Assembly (NCBI RefSeq): GCF_036226445.1
Contig: NZ_CP108474.1
Coordinates: forward strand, 6,944,001-7,008,000
Length of the DNA stretch: 64,000 nt
Direction: 5' to 3'
From: Streptomyces sp. NBC_01255
Lineage (GTDB): Bacteria > Actinomycetota > Actinomycetes > Streptomycetales > Streptomycetaceae
Part shown: in pieces, positions 61,806-64,000 of the stretch
Layout: every line of letters starts with the position of its first letter
Numbering within the stretch: position 1 is the first letter of the stretch
The notes under the pieces: model-generated
Database searches by the model: none
What the model saw: the letters and a program-made list of their open reading frames with translations, nothing else
Told to the model about the DNA's origin: nothing
Made by a program: the position numbers and the translations under genes

Positions 61806-63386
61806 GTGAAGGCACACAACAAGTGGCTGACGGCCCCGCTCGCCGCGGGGCTGTCCGCCGCCCTCCTCAGCGGCTGCGGCACCGAGCAGGGCGGGGGCTC
61901 CGGCTCCGGCGACGGCATACGCGTCGGCATGTCCGACGAGATCCTCGCCACCGACCCGGCGGCCGGCTACGACCCCGGCTCCTGGCTGTTGTTCAACAAC
62001 GTCTTCCAGTCCCTGCTGGCCTTCCCCAAGGGCGGCTCCGAGCCCGAGCCCGAGGCCGCCGACAAGTGCGGCTTCTCCGCGGGCAGCAAGGTCTACACCT
62101 GCACCCTCCGGGACGGCCTCACCTTCTCCAACGGCAACCCGCTCACCTCGAAGGACGTCAAGTTCTCCTTCGAGCGGGCCCTCAGGATCGCCGACCCGTC
62201 CGGTCCCGCGCCGCTGCTCTCCACGATCGCCTCCATCGAGACCCCCGACGAGCGGACCGTCATCTTCCGCCTCAAGGTCCCGGACGCCACCTTCCCCAGC
62301 AAGATCGCCTCCGGCGCCGGCTCGATCGTCGACCACCGCGACTACCCCGCCGACGCCCTGCGCACCGACGGCAAGGCCACCGGCTCCGGTCTCTACAAGC
62401 TGGACTCCTTCAGCGAGACCGAGGCCGGCTTCTCCGCCAACTCCGGCTACAAGGGCAACGCCAAGCCCAAGAACGGCGGAGTCACCCTCAAGCTCTACGG
62501 CGGCGACCGCACGGCCCTCTCCAAGGCCCTCGCCGACGGCGAGGTCGACGTCGCCTACCGAGGCCTCTCCGCCGACGACATCGCCGCCCTCGAAACCTCC
62601 GAGACCACCGACGACCGGGGCTTCGAGGTCACGCAGGGCAGCAGCGCCGAGGTCCAGCACCTCGTCTTCAACGTGAAGGACCCCGTCGTCGGCAAGCTCG
62701 GCGTCCGCCGGGCCATCGCCCACCTCGTCAACCGCGAGGCCCTCGTCGAGGACGTCTACAAGTCGACGGCCACGCCGCTCTACTCGATCGTCCCGGCGGG
62801 CATCGCCGGCCACAACACCGCCTTCTTCGACACCTACGGCAGCCCCGACAAGGCCAAGGCGAAGAAGGCCCTGCGCGACGCCGACATCACCGGCAAGGTG
62901 AAGCTCACCCTCTGGTCCACGCCCAGCCGCTACGGCCCGGCCACCGACCAGGAGCTCAAGGCCATCGCCGGCCAGCTCAACGCCAGCGGCCTCTTCGAAG
63001 CCGACGTCAAGTCCGTCCCGTTCGACCAGTACGAGAAGGACATCGCCGCCGGCAAGTACGGCGTCTACGTCAAGGGCTGGGTCCCCGACTACCCCGACGC
63101 CGACAACTTCACCGCCCCCTTCTTCGGTGAGGGCAACGTCCTCGGCAACCACTACGGGAACGCCACCATCACCGGCGACGTCCTCCCGAAGACCGCCGCC
63201 CTCGCCGACCGCGCCGCCACCGCCGACGAGTACGGACAGCTCCAGGACATCGTCGCCGAGGAAGTCCCGCTCCTCCCGCTCTGGCAGGGCAAGCAGTACG
63301 CCGTCGCCCGCGACGACGTCACCGGCCTCGAATGGACCCTCGACGCCTCCACCGTCTTCCGCTTCTGGGAGCTGAAGAAGGGCTGA
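61806..63386 (+). CDS. ABC-transporter family 5 substrate-binding lipoprotein, copy 2
   Basis: A 526-residue diverged paralogue of the preceding protein. Lipobox LSGC (Cys24) followed by a Gly/Ser-rich linker; LTFSNGNPLTSKDVKFSFER, GSGLYKLDSF and LPLWQGKQYAVARDDVTGLEW match copy 1 in place. GTG 61806 follows AAGAGG. The 102-bp gap to copy 1 contains the REP-like element. Two binding proteins side by side suggest divergent ligand preference sharing one remote permease. No membrane component is nearby. Confidence 0.88.
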   Translation: MKAHNKWLTAPLAAGLSAALLSGCGTEQGGGSGSGDGIRVGMSDEILATDPAAGYDPGSWLLFNNVFQSLLAFPKGGSEPEPEAADKCGFSAGSKVYTCTLRDGLTFSNGNPLTSKDVKFSFERALRIADPSGPAPLLSTIASIETPDERTVIFRLKVPDATFPSKIASGAGSIVDHRDYPADALRTDGKATGSGLYKLDSFSETEAGFSANSGYKGNAKPKNGGVTLKLYGGDRTALSKALADGEVDVAYRGLSADDIAALETSETTDDRGFEVTQGSSAEVQHLVFNVKDPVVGKLGVRRAIAHLVNREALVEDVYKSTATPLYSIVPAGIAGHNTAFFDTYGSPDKAKAKKALRDADITGKVKLTLWSTPSRYGPATDQELKAIAGQLNASGLFEADVKSVPFDQYEKDIAAGKYGVYVKGWVPDYPDADNFTAPFFGEGNVLGNHYGNATITGDVLPKTAALADRAATADEYGQLQDIVAEEVPLLPLWQGKQYAVARDDVTGLEWTLDASTVFRFWELKKG

Positions 63387-63402
63387 GCAGGTCCTGAGGG
63401 TG

Positions 63403-63451
63403 ACGGCGGAGGGGCCCGGCGCGCGACACGCGCACCGGGCCCCTCCGCCGT
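63403..63451. terminator. Strong bidirectional terminator
   Basis: ACGGCGGAGGGGCCCGG (63403-63419) and its exact complement (63435-63451) around a GC-rich loop lie between the convergent lipoprotein and response-regulator genes. Confidence 0.9.
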
Positions 63452-63468
63452 ACCGTCCGTCGCCAGGG

Positions 63469-64000
63469 CTACTGATTGCCGCCGGGCCGCACCAGACCGC
63501 TCTCGTACGCGTACACCGCGGCCTGCACCCGGTCCCGCAGGCCCAGCTTCGTCAGCACATGGCCCACGTGCGTCTTCACCGTCGTCTCGCTGACGAACAG
63601 ATCCGCCGCGATCTCCGCGTTCGACAAGCCACGGGCCACCAGCTTCAGCACCTCGACCTCGCGATCGGTCAGGGTGCTCAGGGTGTCCGGCACCTGCTCC
63701 TCGCCCGTCGGCAGATGCGCCGAGTACTTGTCGAGCAGCCGACGCGTGATCGACGGCGCCAGCATCGCCTCACCCGCCGCCACCACACGGATCGCCTGCA
63801 CCAGCTCGTTCGCCGGGGCGTCCTTCAGCAGGAAGCCGCTCGCCCCCGCCCGCAGCGCCTCCACCACGTACTCGTCGAGATCGAACGTGGTCAGCACCAG
63901 CACCTTCGCCGGACCGTCCCGACCCGGACCGGTGATCTGCCGGGTCGCCTCCACGCCGTCCATCCGCGGCATGCGGATGTCCATCAGCACCACGTCCGGC
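63469..64000 (-). CDS. NarL/FixJ-type response regulator (5' end outside window)
   Basis: The C-terminal 177 codons of a LuxR-type response regulator; the N-terminus lies past the window. The phosphoacceptor region PDVVLMDIRMPRMDG is at the edge, KVLVLTTFDLDEYV and GASGFLLKDAP supply the conserved Thr and Lys. The DNA-binding domain is TLTDREVEVLKLVARGLSN, then AEIAADLFVSETTVKTHVGH. Typical partner is a histidine kinase probably further along. Its target genes cannot be told; the convergent lipoprotein genes are only neighbours. Confidence 0.9.
   Translation of the reverse strand, partial: PDVVLMDIRMPRMDGVEATRQITGPGRDGPAKVLVLTTFDLDEYVVEALRAGASGFLLKDAPANELVQAIRVVAAGEAMLAPSITRRLLDKYSAHLPTGEEQVPDTLSTLTDREVEVLKLVARGLSNAEIAADLFVSETTVKTHVGHVLTKLGLRDRVQAAVYAYESGLVRPGGNQ

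Overview
The window is a 64 kb piece of an actinobacterial chromosome, almost certainly Streptomyces. Base composition is very GC-rich with strong third-position GC. It carries chaplin genes (chpH and a long LAXTG-anchored chaplin), mycothiol genes (mshC, a mycothiol-dependent formaldehyde dehydrogenase), F420/LLM-type oxidoreductases, a gylR-glpF-glpK-glpD glycerol operon, soxR, and many TetR regulators. From memory, the order metH, gylR, glpF, glpK, glpD, PAC2 gene, mshC, chpC, chpH, gntR, gntK, gntP, soxR matches (in reverse) the Streptomyces coelicolor SCO1657-SCO1697 stretch, so most of the window is conserved core chromosome. No insertion sequence, integrase, prophage, CRISPR array or biosynthetic cluster was seen.

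Layout. 0-3 kb: a TetR regulator, a MaoC hydratase with a repeat-rich promoter, soxR, a divergent BKACE-family protein coupled to a zinc-ribbon protein. 3-7.3 kb: an alpha/beta hydrolase, an exported erythromycin-esterase-like protein and an exported NamZ-type exo-muramidase, all on the minus strand. 7.4-11.3 kb: a lipid or hydroxy-acid catabolic island (SDR, TetR, acyl-CoA dehydrogenase, APH-like kinase) sharing a TetR-type operator; the kinase/dehydrogenase pair resembles LvaA/LvaC and the two halves of ACAD10/ACAD11. 11.3-17 kb: glucarate dehydratase, metallo-beta-lactamase-fold enzyme, a histidine-rich small protein, a DUF202 pair, Nudix, and a TetR-SDR operon divergent from an FAD dehydrogenase. 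18.7-22.5 kb: a two-TM protein translationally coupled to a NACHT-HEAT protein; the two share a short motif (three copies in all). This is the best candidate for an undescribed signalling or defence system. 22.5-25.8 kb: ASCH protein and the gluconate genes gntP-gntK facing gntR. 25.9-30.3 kb: asparagine permease, formaldehyde detoxification pair, pseudouridine synthase, tRNA-Leu(GAG). 30.5-34.2 kb: M20 peptidase, the two chaplins, DUF5703 and an acidic-tailed protein. 34.3-44.4 kb: a RecD2-like protein with a ruined ATPase site, aldo-keto reductase, F420 LLM enzyme, ferritin-like protein, CorA, and the conserved phosphatase-DUF3090-SCO1664-mshC set. 44.5-50 kb: exported GH31 glycosidase, PAC2 protein, LLM monooxygenase. 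50-55 kb: glycerol catabolism. 55.3-64 kb: metH, HAD phosphatase, two tandem orphan peptide/opine-type binding lipoproteins, and a LuxR response regulator cut by the window end.

Functional themes are carbon-source uptake and catabolism under local regulators (glycerol/GylR, gluconate/GntR, glucarate), mycothiol synthesis and mycothiol-dependent detoxification, and aerial-hyphal surface proteins. Several neighbouring genes overlap by ATGA/GTGA, and convergent genes commonly overlap by 10-26 bp or are separated by strong hairpins. A dispersed imperfect palindrome (8911, 40827 and 61701) looks like a Streptomyces REP-type element used as an intergenic hairpin.
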